From: Turnera subulata
Taxonomy: Eukaryota; Streptophyta; Magnoliopsida; Malpighiales; Passifloraceae
Assembly (NCBI GenBank): GCA_028386065.3
Contig: JAKUCV010007482.1
Location: 389,800-453,799 of the forward strand
DNA: 64,000 nucleotides
Direction of reading: 5' to 3'
The notes under the pieces are model-generated. The model was not told the origin of the DNA, did not search any database, and was given only the letters and a program-made list of their open reading frames with translations. Position numbers and translations under genes: made by a program. This document shows, piece after piece, positions 47,701-60,290 of the stretch (its first letter is position 1; each line of letters begins with the position of its first letter).

Positions 47701-48127
47701 TCAGACTTTAGATAGCGTGCAGTCACTTACCATCCTTCCAGGGTACGGACGTGGTTATCTCAGCAGGTAGCTGTGCTTGATCTCCCGGTTGGATCCATAG
47801 AGTCGGCATGCATGTTGTTTTATTTCTCTTATTTTTACTCCGTTTGATTCTTCCGCTGCATTGGAGTTTTTATTGAGATGTCACTATTGATTTTGGATTA
47901 TTTTATCGACGGATTGCCGGGATTTACTATTGATGATGTATCGGTAGGATGCCGGGTTTGATTTGAGGCTTGCTAAGCCGGTTTGACTATGTTTGTTGTG
48001 ACATCTCTTTTTATTAAGTATTTTGGATATTGTTGATATTGGATTTCGTGTCTCGGGTTTCAGGGGTATTTTGGTAATTTCCTTTATTTAAGTATTTTAT
48101 TTGTAAAATTGGGACACGGGTGTTTCA
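44794..48127 (+). repeat. Element B 5' LTR (3,334 bp)
   Basis: It is nearly identical to 52999-56343; in the first roughly 240 bp I count about 7 differences, nearly all transitions. It holds a C/T tract (45110-45310), a GC-rich leader-like block with several GGTAAG-type donor strings (45350-46290), short palindromes of the GGGCTTTAAGCCC type (46480-46740) and an AATAAA near 47489. Confidence 0.93.
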
Positions 48128-48130
48128 GCT

Positions 48131-48142
48131 TGGTAGCGGAGC
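48131..48142 (+). other. Primer-binding site of element B
   Basis: TGGTAGCGGAGC lies 3 bp after the 5' LTR. It resembles, but differs from, the initiator-Met-tRNA-type TGGTATCAGAGC used by many chromoviruses. The same variant occurs in elements A and, nearly, C. Confidence 0.6.
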
Positions 48143-48274
48143 AGGCTTTAGATCCTTGGTTTTTAAAAAAGTGTCTTAAACTTTGTTTTCAAAGTGTTTT
48201 CTGTGCTTAAGCCTGTTTCCGGATTTATGACTTAAAAAGTGTTTTGACTCATTTGCATTCATATAGGCGTCGAT

Positions 48275-51200
48275 ATGGATCACGAGGGGCAGCACAATGC
48301 TGAGGATGACGCCGCTACTCATGTCTCCGACAATGTGTCGGTGATGCAGGTTCCCGTTGGTCAGGGGAATAATAATGCAGCAGAGAATAATGCTGCAGGG
48401 GGTGGAGGACAGAAAGCTGTGCCACCTGTGGTGAACCCAGCGTTCCAGCAGTATCAGGCTTTTTTGCAGTGGCAGCAGTTTCAGCAGCAGCAGCAGGGTG
48501 CCCAGCCGGTAGCACCTACTGCAGCAGGTGGTATGGAGAGTGGATACAAACATATGGATAAGTCTGCTGTGAAGGAATTCTCTGGTGAAGAGGGCAAAGT
48601 CAAGGAGTTTGATGATTGGTTTCGCCAGGTGGAGAATGTTCTGGAGAAGTTCACCTGTGCACCTGAGCAGAGGGCTCGATTAGCTGCACACAAGTTCACA
48701 GGGTATGCATTGTCATGGTGGCAGGATCTTTTGGCCAATCTACCGAAGCCTGTGGAGATGCCATGGGAGGATTTCAAGGAGAGATTCTACAAGGAGTTTC
48801 TTACTGTTGGTTTTCTGGAGGAGCAGAAGAAGCAGTTTCTTGAGGCAAAGCAGGGACTAGATGAGACTGTATCAGCTTTCAGGATCCGGTATAGCATCCT
48901 CCTCTCTCATACTAGGGAGTTTATGCCCGATGAGTTGACCAAGTGTAGGTGGTTTGTTAACGGCTTACGTACTGAGATAGCGATGGCTGTGGCTGGTGGA
49001 GGGCACAAGACTTGGGAGGCAGTTTGTGCCGCTGCTTTTGATGCTGAGAGAGTCCAATTGATCGGGAAGGAGGCTCGGGCAGCCGAGTAGAGGAAGCAGT
49101 CATCTGTTTCGGGACAGAAGAGGCAGTATTCTAATGCCGGAGGTGCAGATTATTCGGTTGGACAGGGTTCTTCTTATCAGGGTTCGAAGAAGTTCCGAGG
49201 GCAGAGTTTTCAGGATGGACCGGGCAGATCCTCGGGGGGACGATCCTATCAGTCTGCTTCTCGGGGACGGGGTACCTCGGCACGGTTCTCGGGTATATGC
49301 TGGTATTGCAATACGCCGGGACACCAGAAGTCTACTTGCTACAAGTGGATGAGGGATAATGGTGGCAGTGGTTCTCAGTATACAGTGCAGAGTTCCGTGG
49401 GTAGTGGTGTTGTTTCTTCTGGTCCGAACAGGGGTGGCGGACAACAGGGTCGAGGTCGTGGAGGTTCTGGAGCTCCGAACCACGGGGGTGCGACTCAGTC
49501 TGCTGCAGCTCCTAGGGTTTATGCCATCACCCGAGAGGAGGCTGCTGATGCTCCAGATGTTATAGCAGGTATCTTTATGGTTTTTGGTCAGTTTGCACAT
49601 GCTTTAATTGATCCAGGTTCAAAACATTCTTTTGTATCACGTGCATTCATGACTACTCATAACATAGAGGATGATAACCTTAGTAGACCCCTAAGAGTCC
49701 GTTTACCCACTGGAGATATAGTAGTTGTTGATCGAGTTTGTAGAAATGTGTCGATAGAGTATGATAGTGAGGGTTTTCCTTCTGATCTTGTTGTCATGGA
49801 TTTGGGAGAGTTTGATGTTATCTTAGGCATGGACTGGTTGTCCAGGCACCAAGCAGTAGTTGATTGTCGGGCCAGGGAAGTGTCCTTATCTTCTTTGTTG
49901 GGGCGTAGATTGGTGTTTGTTGGAGAACGAAGAGTTCTATCGGCGTGCTGTATCTCGGCCATCGGCTTTCAGGATGATCCGAGAGGGTTGTGATGCCTTC
50001 CTTGCTCATGTGGTCGATTCTTCGGTACCAGTACCTGGAGTGGAGGATATTCCTATTGTTCGGGAGTTTCCCGATGTTTTTCCTGATGATTTACCTGGTT
50101 TGCCTCCGGAGCGGGAGGTGGAGTATACAGTTGACCTGGTACCGGGAGTTGCACCTATTTCTATACCGCCCTACAGAATGGCTCTGGCAAAACTTCAGGA
50201 GTTGAAGAAGCAACTGGAGGAGTTGTTAGATAAGGGTTTCATTAGACCGAGCATCTCACCCTAGGGTGCCCTGGTCTTGTTTGTGAAGAAGAAGGATGGC
50301 AGTATGCGGATGTGTGTGGATTATAGGCAGTTGAACAAGGTGACTGTGAAGAACAAGTATCCTTTGCCTAGGATCGATGACTTGTTCGATCAGTTGCAGG
50401 GTGCGTCCGTGTTCTCGAAGATTGACTTGCGTTCTGGTTACCATCAGGTTCGGATTGCAGAGCAAGACATACCGAAGACTGCATTCCGCACTCGGTATGG
50501 TCATTATGAGTTTGTGGTTGTTCCTTTTGGTCTGACTAATGCACCGGCAGTGTTCATATGTATGATGCAGCAGGTCTTCCATGATTTTCTGGACCGGTTT
50601 GTGGTAGTGTTCATTGATGACATCTTGGTCTACTCGAGTAGTAAGGCTGAACATGAGGACCACTTGAGACAGGTTTTGCAGAGGTTGAGAGAAGAACAAC
50701 TCTATGCCAAGCTCAGCAAGTGTGAGTTTTGGTTGGATGAGGTCGCATTTCTTGGGCATATTGTGTCCGGTGAGGGCATTAAGGTGGATCCGGCCAAGAT
50801 TAAAGCAGTCATGGATTGGGAGCCACCGAAGAGTGTATCTGAGATACGGAGTTTCCTTGGACTTGCTGGTTACTACCGGAGGTTCATTGAAGGTTTTTCC
50901 CTAATAGCAGGTCCCATGACTAAGCTGTTGAGGAAAGACTATGCCTTTGTTTGGGATGACGGTTGTCAGAAGAGTTTTGAGGAGTTGAAGAGTCGGTTGA
51001 CTTCTGCACCGGTTTTGACTGTTCCGAGACCCGGAGTGGAGTACACGGTGTTCAGTGATGCTTCTGGTCTGGGCTTGGGATGTGTGTTGATGCAGGAGGG
51101 TCGGGTGATTGCATATGCTTCCAGGCAGTTGAGAACTCATGAGAAGAACTATCCGACCCATGATCTGGAGTTAGCTGCTGTGATCTTTGCTTTGAAGATC

Positions 51201-52946
51201 TGGAGACACCATCTGTACGGCGAGAAGTGTCGGATTTTCACGAACCATAAAAGTTTGAAGTACATCATGACCCAAAGGGAGCTTAATATGAGGCAGAGAC
51301 GTTGGATTGAGCTTCTGAAGGATTATGATTGTACTATCGAGTACCATCCGGGCAAGGCCAATGTTGTTGCAGATGCATTGAGCCGGAAGAGAGTGGTTAC
51401 TGCAGATGAGGACTCTGTTTCTTATGCTTTGCCTTCCTTGGTGGAGCTGAGGTCGTTGGATGCACAGTTAGAGGTGGATGTTACTGGGGCGTTGCTTGCT
51501 AGTTTGAGCATCCGGCCGACCTTGAGGGATAAGATAATGGAGTTGCAGTATGGAGATCCTCATTTAGCAGAGTTGCGGGATAAAGCTCTCGGTGGAGAGA
51601 GTTCTAGTTTCTATGTCCTGGAGGATGATGCTCTAATGACCGGTGATCGGTTGTGTGTTCCGGATGTTGATGACTTGAGGAGATGGATTATGGATGAAGC
51701 GCATAATGCGCCGTATGCTATGCATCCGGGTAGCACCAAAATGTACCAGAACTTGAAGAGTCATTATTGGTGGCCCGGGATGAAGAAGGATGTTGCGGAG
51801 TTTGTGGCTCGTTGCATGACTTGTCAGCAGGTGAAAGCCGAGCATCAGGCTCCTGCCGGCAAGTTGAGATCTTTGACTATTCCGCAGTGGAAGTGGGAGC
51901 ATATCACTATGGACTTTGTTATCGGGTTACCGAGGACCCGTGGTCGACATGATGCCATCTGGGTCATTGTTGACAGGTTGACCAAGTCAGCTCATTTTCT
52001 ACCGATTCAGCAGACAGAAACAATGGATAAGCTAGCGAGGTTGTATGTTTCGGGTATTGTCCGTCTACATGGAGTTCCACTATCCATTGTGTCGGACAGG
52101 GATCCGAGGTTTACTTCCCACTTCTGGAAGAGTTTGCAGACAGCTTTGGGTACTAAGCTGAATTTCAGTACTGCATTCCATCCGCAGACCGATGGGCAAT
52201 CAGAGAGAACCATACAGACGCTGGAGGATATGCTTAGAGCCTGTGTGCTCAATTTTAGTGGTTCTTGGGATGAGACATTACCGTTGGTTGAGTTTGCCTA
52301 TAACAACGGGTATCACTCCAGTATCGGTATGGCACCATATGAGGCATTGTATGGGCGGAAGTGCCGTAGTCCGATCTGTTGGGATGAGGAAGGTCTGAGG
52401 CAGGTGATTGGTCCGGACCTAGTCCAGGAGACTGTTGATCAGATCGAGGTGGTTAAGCAGTGCATGAGAGCTGCTCAGGATCAGCAAAAGAGTTTTGCCG
52501 ATAAGCATCGTCGGGAGATGGAGTACAATGTAGGTGACAGAGTCTTCCTCCGTGTTGCTCCCTGGAGAGGTGTTATCCAGTTTGGGAGGAAGGGCAAGTT
52601 GAGCCCTCGTTATATTGGTCCTTATTAGATCATTGAGCGGATTGGTCCGCTGGCTTACAGGTTGGCTTTACCGGAGGAGCTGTCGCGCATACATGATGTA
52701 TTCCATGTTTCGATGCTGAGGCGTTATCGGTCTGATCCTAGTCATGTTGTATCCCCGACAGAGGTGGAGGTTTCTGAGGATTTGACTTATGTTGAGGAGC
52801 TGGTTGAGATTCTTGCTCGGGAGAAGCGACAGTTGAAGAATCGAGTTATTCCGATGGTTCGGGTTAGGTGGAGCCGTCATTCTCCGAATGAGGCTACTTG
52901 GGAGGTTGAGTCCCACATGCGGGAACAGTATCCCCATTTGTTTTGA
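48275..52946 (+). pseudogene. gag-pol polyprotein of element B (Tekay-like), broken by three stops and a frameshift
   Basis: Gag starts at ATG 48275 and contains a retrotransposon-gag core (FDDWFRQVENVLEKF, LSWWQDLLANL). A CX2CX4HX4C knuckle follows (CWYCNTPGHQKSTC, near 49300). Protease: ALIDPGSKHSFVS near 49600. Reverse transcriptase runs from about 50130 with [10 protein letters not shown] and FIDD (about 50609-50620, in place of YVDD/YIDD). RNase [11 protein letters not shown] near 51052. Integrase has a zinc region (H and CMTCQQ, 51720-51835) and the DDE set at MDF (about 51910), SDRDPRF (about 52092) and GQSERTIQ (about 52195). The end is a short chromodomain-like segment (EATWEVESHMREQYPHLF). 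Breaks are in-frame TAG at 49088, 50262 and 52626, and a frameshift near 49900-49960. It is probably immobile on its own but recent. Confidence 0.9.
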
Positions 52947-52998
52947 TGTTTCATGACTTGTAATTTCGAGGACGAAATTTCCTTAAGTGGGGTAGAAC

Positions 52999-55900
52999 TG
53001 TAACGCCCCGAATTTTCAAAATTTGATTTTTCGGAATTTTCGAAATTTTTATTCAAATTTTACCCTTGAGGAAATTTTCGGGTTTTTGTCGAGGAAATTA
53101 ATTTCTATGCCTTGGAAATGTCAATTTTAAGTTGGTGTCGTTCATGGTTCGGGTTCCGTTGGAAACGGATCCGAGAACGGGGTGAAACGCAAAGATTCAC
53201 GGAGGGTACTATGAAACTATGTCGTTTTGGAATTTTGAAAAAAAAAAAAACCAAAACGGGTCAACAGGGCGGGTTGACCGTGCCCAGCCGAACGACGCGT
53301 CGTTCGGGCTGGCGGGTCAAACCCTAAAACCCCTTCCCCTCTTTCTTTTCTTTTCTCTTTTCTTTTTTTTTCTCCTTCTCTTCTTCCTCTCTTCTCTCCC
53401 GCCGCCTACCCCTTCCCTTCTCTTCTTCCTCCTTCGTTCTTCTCTTCCCTTCTCCCTCTCGTTTTTTTCCTCTCTTCTTCTTCCCTCCTCTCTTCTTTCC
53501 CTCTCTTCCTTCTCTCCCTCTCTCCCGCATCTCCCTTCCTTTCAAATCGCCGCCGCCACCATCGCAGGTTGCAGAGGAGGGCGAGGCGAGGGCGGTCTTG
53601 TGCGAGCTCGACGAGGGCACCTGCATGTGGAGTCCTCGTCTTCTTTGTGAGACGCGCTGGTGGTTGTGTCTCCGAGCGGTGCCGTGGTGAGCCGAGGCCA
53701 GACCGGTGCCGGCAGCGAGGGGTTGATTCCGGTAAGCACCTACAGTCGCCTTCCCCTCAATTATTCCGTTTTGTTTGTCTTTGGTGGTGGTGACGAGTTG
53801 GGGTGGTTTAGATGGTTGATTTTCCCTTGTTCCCCTTCCTCTTTTTGTTTTCTTTCTCTTCGTCCTGCGATGACTGTCGCGCTAATTGGCTCTCTGTTTT
53901 TGATGTGGGTTGTGGTTGGCGACGGGTTGTGGTCGGGGTCGTTGTTGTTGCGTTCGGTGTGGTGGTCGGGTGTGTGTGGTGTCGATGTTGGTGTTCGTGT
54001 GTGACGCCGGCAGGAAGCGAGTTGGTGCTGTTGAACGGGTTCAAGTAATCCGGTTTGGGCAATATTTCTCTCGGGTAAGGATTCATACACTCAACTCTAT
54101 CTTGATTCGTTCCTGTGTCTGTGTTAATTGTTGGATTGTGAGATGTGGGTGTCGGCAGTGCTGTTCTTGCGGCGGTAGCGAGGTTTGTGCTCGAGTCGGG
54201 GTGTAGTTCCGGGCAGGAGAGCCGTTGCAGAAACCGGTGCTGCTCCTTAGATCCGAGGCTTCGGCAGTAGGATCTGGATTTTGGACTGTGTTTGATTCCG
54301 GTAAGATTCCAGCCCTCCTTTCTGTTTCGGATTTTTCTTTGGAATATGGATTTGTTGAGAAGTTTGGTTCGGGTATTTGTTGGTTGTTTGATGGTGGCAG
54401 AATTGACGTGTTGGTTTGGAGGCTGTTGGTGAAGTTCCGGCGAGGTTCATTGGAATCCGGCGAGGGCTCGGGAATATTCCAGCGAAGGGTCGGGTCTTGA
54501 TTCCGTCATTTAACTGTATATTTGATGTATGATTTGTATTCATTCATGGCATGTACTATAATTCGGAATTGGGTTATGTAATTAATCGTGATTAGTGGAA
54601 ACCGAGAGTGTGAGTAGTTTGTGGCCGGTAATTACCGACACGGGTAGAACCTTAGGCCAGGAATCTTTGGACATCGAATTGACCTTGGACTTAAGAAACG
54701 GGCTTTAAGCCCAATCCTATGCTTGGCTTAATAAGGACTTAAGGAAGTGGGCTTTAGGCCCGGAAATTGTAATTGGGCTTAGATTGGACTTTAGGCCGGG
54801 AATTCATAAACGACATAATGAGTGGGCCATAGGCCCGGGAATTACTTATTGGACTTAGTTGGGCGTAAGCCGGTGAACCTTAGGTCCCGATACTCGGAGT
54901 TTTGGAGAGAGGACTTTAAGTCGGGCTTAGACCCGGGAATTACATAGTGGGCTAACTAGGGACGGGTTTAACTCAGTTGAGCATTATAGTTACATACATA
55001 CATGTTGTTATTGTCATTGTTTGTAATTTATTGTGTGTGCCGGTATTCAGGCACGGGTAACACCTCGGGAGCTGGAGGATCTGTTTTGGGAAAGGCTCCA
55101 CAGGACAATCGTCGTTGAGGTGACTTTATATGTCTTTTTATGTTTGTATGCATGAGCTCGTTGGATAGGTTTGTTTGAGTTGCATGCTTGTTTGCTAACA
55201 TGCTGCGATCCGTATTGTGTGCCTGAGTGTACTGTTTTGCTTATGAGCTGGATATTTGGATTGTTATGGTTTATAACATGTGATGTGATTCTGGGTGTTA
55301 CGTGTGATGTATTGTGGGTCGGAGACCCGGTATCTGATTGAGATGTTTTATCACACAACCCTGCTAGATCACAACTAATGGCACACATAAATTCATAATC
55401 TGTGGATAAGGATAATGTACAGTAGAAGTTAGGCTACTGTGTGCTGATGACCGGTTGTTTCGAGCGGGAAGTGATACCCCTTGGGTTTGCATGCGGGTTA
55501 GCATGTGGTATGCGGATTTGCATATGGTTCTGTGATGACCGGTTTCTACCTCCCTCCTTCTACCTCCCCCTTTCTACCTCCCTCTTTCTCTCTGTCTCTC
55601 TCTCTATGGTTATGTTGGGCTTCGTGCCTGGTTGTATTTGGGCTTATGCCTGGTTGTCTCATGAGACGGGACCGAGCTCGACGCACACAGTAGGGGGCCC
55701 TGAATAATAAATCATATTAAGAAAACTTAACACACAACAGATGGAGAAAAATTGAACTGTTTGCTTGATTGTGTTGGCATGTTAGTACTGATTGTTGTGT
55801 GTTGCTTACTTGTCTTGTTACTCTTCTTTCCTTTCGGACTTGATCTGCACACTCTCATAATTAGATATATATTGCTCACTGAGTAGGCGACTCACATAAT

Positions 55901-56343
55901 CGCCAACGTTGTTTTTTCAGACTTTAGATAGCGTGCAGTCACTTACCATCCTTCCAGGGTACGGACGTGGTTATCTCAGCAGGTAGCTGTGCTTGATCTC
56001 CCGGTTGGATCCATAGAGTCGGCATGCATGTTGTTTTATTTCTCTTATTTTTACTCCGTTTGATTCTTCCGCTGCATTGGAGTTTTTATTGAGATGTCAC
56101 TATTGATTTTGGATTATTTTATCGGCGGATTGCCGGGATTTACTATTGATGATGTATCGGCAGGATGCCGGGTTTGATTTGAGGCTTGCTAAGCCGGTTT
56201 GACTATGTTTGTTGTGACATCTCTTTTTATTAAGTATTTTGGATATTGTTGATATTGGATTTCGTGTCCCGGGTTTCAGGGGTATTTTGGTAATTTCCTT
56301 TATTTAAGTATTTTATTTGTAAAATTGGGACACGGGTGTTTCA
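52999..56343 (+). repeat. Element B 3' LTR (3,345 bp)
   Basis: It is the partner of 44794-48127. All open frames inside are duplicated at +8.2 kb and are shadows of LTR structure, not genes. Confidence 0.93.
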
Positions 56344-56992
56344 TTATATGTTTTTCGGGCTACAAAACGCAAGTGTTTTTCAGCCCCTTTCCATCTCACA
56401 ATTTTCTTTCGCCCTGGCTATCTTGGCGTTTCTTTTATGGTTTTTTCTATATTTTCTACATCTTTTATCACATGCATCCATGACCGTTGTGGCTAGACTG
56501 ATGGGACCATACCTCGAGTAGAGTGCATGTGTGACAAGGATACACCTGTTTGGACATCGTGGAGGGATACGATGTCTGGAAGACATTTTTTTTGGCTTGT
56601 GGACAGGTGGATATCGTTTCTTTCGAGGGATACAGGACGTTCTCATGATCATCGCCTTGCGAGTTAACGGATGTCTTTTTCACAAGGGAAACTGATGTTA
56701 CCGTTAGCTGTGCATGTTACGTTCTCGGGATCGAGGATGTTTACGACCGATATGAGCGCTGATCATGAAAATATGTTTTTGTTTTAACTTCTTCATGTTT
56801 TGGTTTTGTTAAACGAGTTTTGTTTTTAGCTTCTTTATGTTTGATTTTATATCCTTACTGTTGATTTTTGTTCTGCTTTGAGATGTTTTGTTTTTCTGTT
56901 TAACATGAGATTTCGTAACATAAGAGTTTTGATTTAAAAAGAAAGCTTATTTTATTTATTTCATAACGTTTTTACAACGGAGAAGAAGTACT

Positions 56993-57370
56993 CTAAGGAG
57001 TTACTTGCTTCTCAAGGTCTTTTACAAGCTTTTGTATGTTTTTCATGTGAGGGAAGAGTTCCGCACATGCCAGTTCTATCTGCATCACCGGCGAGCTGAC
57101 CTTCTTCAGTGAAGCGTTCAGCTGCAATAGTGTCTGCAGTGGAGTGCTGCTTTCAGCCGTTGCCTTGCCCTTCCTATCCTCAACTTTCTTGTTGGCATGC
57201 TTCTTTCGCCGTCTTGGGGAGACCATCATATCTTCCTTCAGACTGATGGTGTCTGTCTTGAACCGCTTCTTGGGAGGTTCTTCATCGAAGCTTTTCGGGA
57301 AAGCAGTACCACCGATATAGCTGTTATCCTCGGAGTCTGAGGTGGTCCCAGTTCTTAGTGGAGAGTCCAT
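56993..57370 (-). CDS. Antisense gene 2 of element C: 125-aa basic, probably nuclear protein
   Basis: This is an intact frame from ATG 57370 (MDSPLRTGTTSDSE) with exactly the length of the element A protein and no gap between them. The two basic clusters are kept (PPKKRFK; SPRRRKKHANKK), as are the acidic N-terminus (SDSEDNSYIGGTAFP) and the helical C-terminus (LACAELFPHMKNIQKLVKDLE). About 34 of 125 residues differ, many conservatively. The gene sits antisense to the LTRs, and its TATA box is at 57404-57411. The insertion of element B between genes 2 and 1 (12.5 kb apart here) left this gene untouched. The family is unknown. Confidence 0.65.
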   Translation of the reverse strand: MDSPLRTGTTSDSEDNSYIGGTAFPKSFDEEPPKKRFKTDTISLKEDMMVSPRRRKKHANKKVEDRKGKATAESSTPLQTLLQLNASLKKVSSPVMQIELACAELFPHMKNIQKLVKDLEKQVTP

Positions 57371-57403
57371 GGCTGAGAGTGAGTTCTCAGTTATGAGGTT
57401 CGG

Positions 57404-57411
57404 TTTATATA
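57404..57411 (-). promoter_or_regulatory. TATA box of antisense gene 2 (element C)
   Basis: TATATAAA on the - strand lies about 34 bp before the ATG. It is position-conserved with element A, although the box itself is rearranged (TATAAATA there). Confidence 0.6.
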
Positions 57412-57555
57412 AGCGGAGGAGATGTCGCTTCAGGGTATAAGCGGTATCCCGCGTTGAGTTTGGACACCTGGTAGAGTGTACTAGAAGCTTATCGTGGTAG
57501 GACCCATGGATAAGACGTAATTTCGAGGACGAAATTCTTTTTAAGGTGGATAGAA

Positions 57556-60290
57556 TGTGACAGCCTGGGTAAAAATTTGGATTTTTACCGGGACTGTAAA
57601 AGTCTTTTTACAGTGATTTACCGGAAGAATTAATCTTGGGTAATTAATTCAAGGTAAATCGAGCATCGTTTTTTGAAACCGAGTCTTTTTCCGCGCTCAA
57701 GATTTTTCCGCGGATTTTACGGACCAAAGTTGGTATTTTTCGGGTCTCGGAATCCACAGAAAAATCACACCGGAAAATAACTAAGGGGGTGTGCAGTTAT
57801 TTTCTGGTCCGGTCTGGACTCGCCCCATATGAAGCCAACTTGCATAATTGAGCTCAAGGCGCAGCCTTTCTCCTGTGCACCTGTATAAAACGAAACCAGA
57901 GGAAGGAAGCAGGAGAAGAGAAGAAGAAAGGAAGAAAAAAAAAAAGAGAGGAAAGAAGAGAGGGAAAAAAAAGAGAGAGAAAAAGGAAAGGAAAAAAAAA
58001 GAGAAGAAAAGAAAAAAAACCGAAAAAAACAGAGAGGAAAAAAAAAGAAGAAAAAAAAGAAAAAAATACAATACAGAAAATGAAGAAAATGAAAGAAAAA
58101 TAGAAAAAAAAGAAAAAAAGAAACACTGTTCATCGTCACCCCGAGTTCCTCCCCCTACTGTTGTTCACGCCGAGCCAGTCCACGCTGCCATTCGCTGCAC
58201 CGCCGCCACCATGGCCTTCCTCTCGCCGTCGCCGACTTGTCCCCGTCGCCCCCGTGTTCTTCCGCCGCCGGACGCTCCTACACGAGCCGTTGACCCGGCG
58301 GAGGACCCGCGGATCTGTCTTCCCCCTGCCAACCGCCACCTACCGACGACGTCGCGCCTCTTTTCGGCAGCCCTCACGCCGCTCCAAGCCGCCCGATGCC
58401 GCTGCTGTGCTCGCTCATCCTTCCCTCGCGTTTGTCGCGCCGCCGCCGTTGCAACCCGCTAAGGTGAGGCCGGGTTCGCTTCGACCTGTTTCTTCTGGTC
58501 GGGCCGCGAATAGTGTCTGGGTTTGGGTTTTGTTCTGGGCTTGTGGCTTGGGCTGGCTGTGCTGCTGGGCTCTGCACGGGCCTAGGCTTTGGCACTGTGC
58601 AGGGTCTGGGCCGGCACTGTGCAGGGTCTGGGCCGGCACTGTTCATGGCCCAGTCCAGATTTTAAAAAAAAGAAATATATATATATATATATACATAATT
58701 ATAATCTGTAAAAAAAAGTAAATAAAAATAAAAGGGATATTTTCGTAAAATATATATATATTACATAGTTTAAATTTCTGAAAATATATAATTATGTTGA
58801 TGTATAATTGTTACTTTTAATGTAATTTGTCTTTAGGAAATAAAAATACATATTTATTATTTTGTATTTATTTTCAGAAATAAGCTTTAATGAATATATT
58901 TTTTCTGGAAAAGAATATATATAGTATATGATTACCTGAATATATATTTTTGATAAATAATAATTTTCTAGATATAGATATATTTATATTTATATTTAAT
59001 TTATGTTGCTTGAAAAATAAAGAATATGACAAAATTTTGAGAATTAAGGTTAAATGACATAATTTAATATATGAAAGTATTTTTTGATATATATAATTTG
59101 TTAAGTATTTATTATGGTGATACTTTTATCTTATGAAAAGAATATACGATATGGTAAAAAATAATTATTTTCAAGAAAATATTTTCGGGAAAAGGTATAA
59201 TTATGATAAAGGATAATTTCATGATAATATAAATATAATCGAGATGTTTTACCGATGAGTCAGAGTTACAATTTATGGCATCATAGCATACCGATTATGT
59301 GCATTTATGTGAACATGTTGTTTTGTGGTATAGGTTTTCATATCGGGCAGTTTCCTGAGGAGCCGGCTTTGGACCGGTCACTGTCTTCAGAGTTGAGTAA
59401 TCGCCTAAGGTGAGGATGGATTTCCTTCAATATGTGCCTATATTACTCGGTTGTTATGTTTGATGATTTTTGCACTGTTGGGTGTTGCATTTGCTGTGGT
59501 TTAATTGTCACGTGGTAAGTAGAGATACGACCGGATGGTTTGAGACTATTTGTTGTGGCCATGATCTGGGTTACTTGTGATGGGCATGTTGATGCCGGTT
59601 TGATTGGGATGTTGATCCCTGAGATTTGTTATTGGGATGTTGATCCCGGGTTCTTTTTGATCTGGCACCAGGAACAGGTTGATAACCTGGTACTTCCCTA
59701 GCTTATCCGTGACGGGCCCGGAAAGATAAAATAGGAAATTGGATTTTTGTTTAAGTCTTTTTGGTCTTGGACCAGTTTTGAGTCGAGTCTTATGGATTGG
59801 TATATTTTAGCTGTTATGCCTGTTTTCGACCTTGAGTATTTTATAGTGTTGCATATTGATCGTCTATCCATGGTTGGTGGGCACTTCGGACTCACCCCTC
59901 ACCTGCGGGCTTTCATCCCGTAGGTTGAGTTATTTGTGGTTCAGGTATGGTGCATTCCAGACAGGCTGCGACGTTATCCCTCGGACAGGACTCGGATCCA
60001 TTAGTTTGCATCAGTGTCGCATACAGTGTCTTTGTGAGTTTTAAAAGTCTTCCGCTGTGCTGATTATTGTTATTGTTGGGCCTTGGGCCGGTTGTGATGT
60101 TATTGATGTTCCCGAGTTTGGATGATGGTTTTTATGTTGGGCCGAAGGGTCGGATTTCTGATGTTTATATTTTGGGCAGTTGAGCCAGAGTTTCTGTTGT
60201 ATACACTGTATGCTGGGCTTTGTTTGGTCGGGTCATTACAGTTCTGGCATGTGTTTACTATGTACGGTAAATACGGGTCGGGGCGTTTCA
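57556..60290 (+). repeat. Element C 3' LTR (2,735 bp)
   Basis: It is collinear with 40811-43570. It starts TGTGACAGCCTGGG and ends GGGGCGTTTCA, and includes a TATA box (57884), purine tract, GC-rich block, AT-rich block and a short hairpin array. It is shorter than the element A LTR. Confidence 0.88.

Larger units (their letters stand above)
44794..56343 (+). mobile_element. Element B: Tekay-like Ty3/gypsy chromovirus, nearly complete
   Basis: The LTRs are 44794-48127 (3,334 bp) and 52999-56343 (3,345 bp), with TGTAACGCCCC...GTGTTTCA ends. The flanking repeat is TTACA (44789-44793) and TTATA (56344-56348), with one mismatch. A primer-binding-site-like TGGTAGCGGAGC starts at 48131. The polypurine tract AAGTGGGGTAGAAC ends at 52998, next to the 3' LTR. 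Gag-pol lies between, in the order gag, protease, reverse transcriptase, RNase H, integrase, chromodomain-like end. This order and the chromodomain place it among chromoviruses. It is inserted in element C and is the youngest of the nested elements. Confidence 0.92.
40811..60290 (+). mobile_element. Element C: second copy of the antisense-gene LTR family, split by element B
   Basis: The 5' LTR is truncated at its start (about 40811-43570) and the 3' LTR is complete (57556-60290, 2,735 bp, TGTGACAGCC...GTTTCA). The interior is 43571-44793 plus 56349-57555. A primer-binding-site-like TGGTAGCGAAGC starts at 43575, and the polypurine neighbourhood (AATTTCGAGGACGAAATTC) is near 57521-57539. The interior carries the same two antisense genes as element A and no gag or pol. 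It is inserted in the D LTR; the right target side starts CCAGG at 60291 and the left side is deleted. Confidence 0.8.

Noticed and set aside
49100..50759. Antisense open frames opposite gag-pol of element B
   Set aside because: They mirror the codon pattern of the real + strand polyprotein and have no domain of their own.
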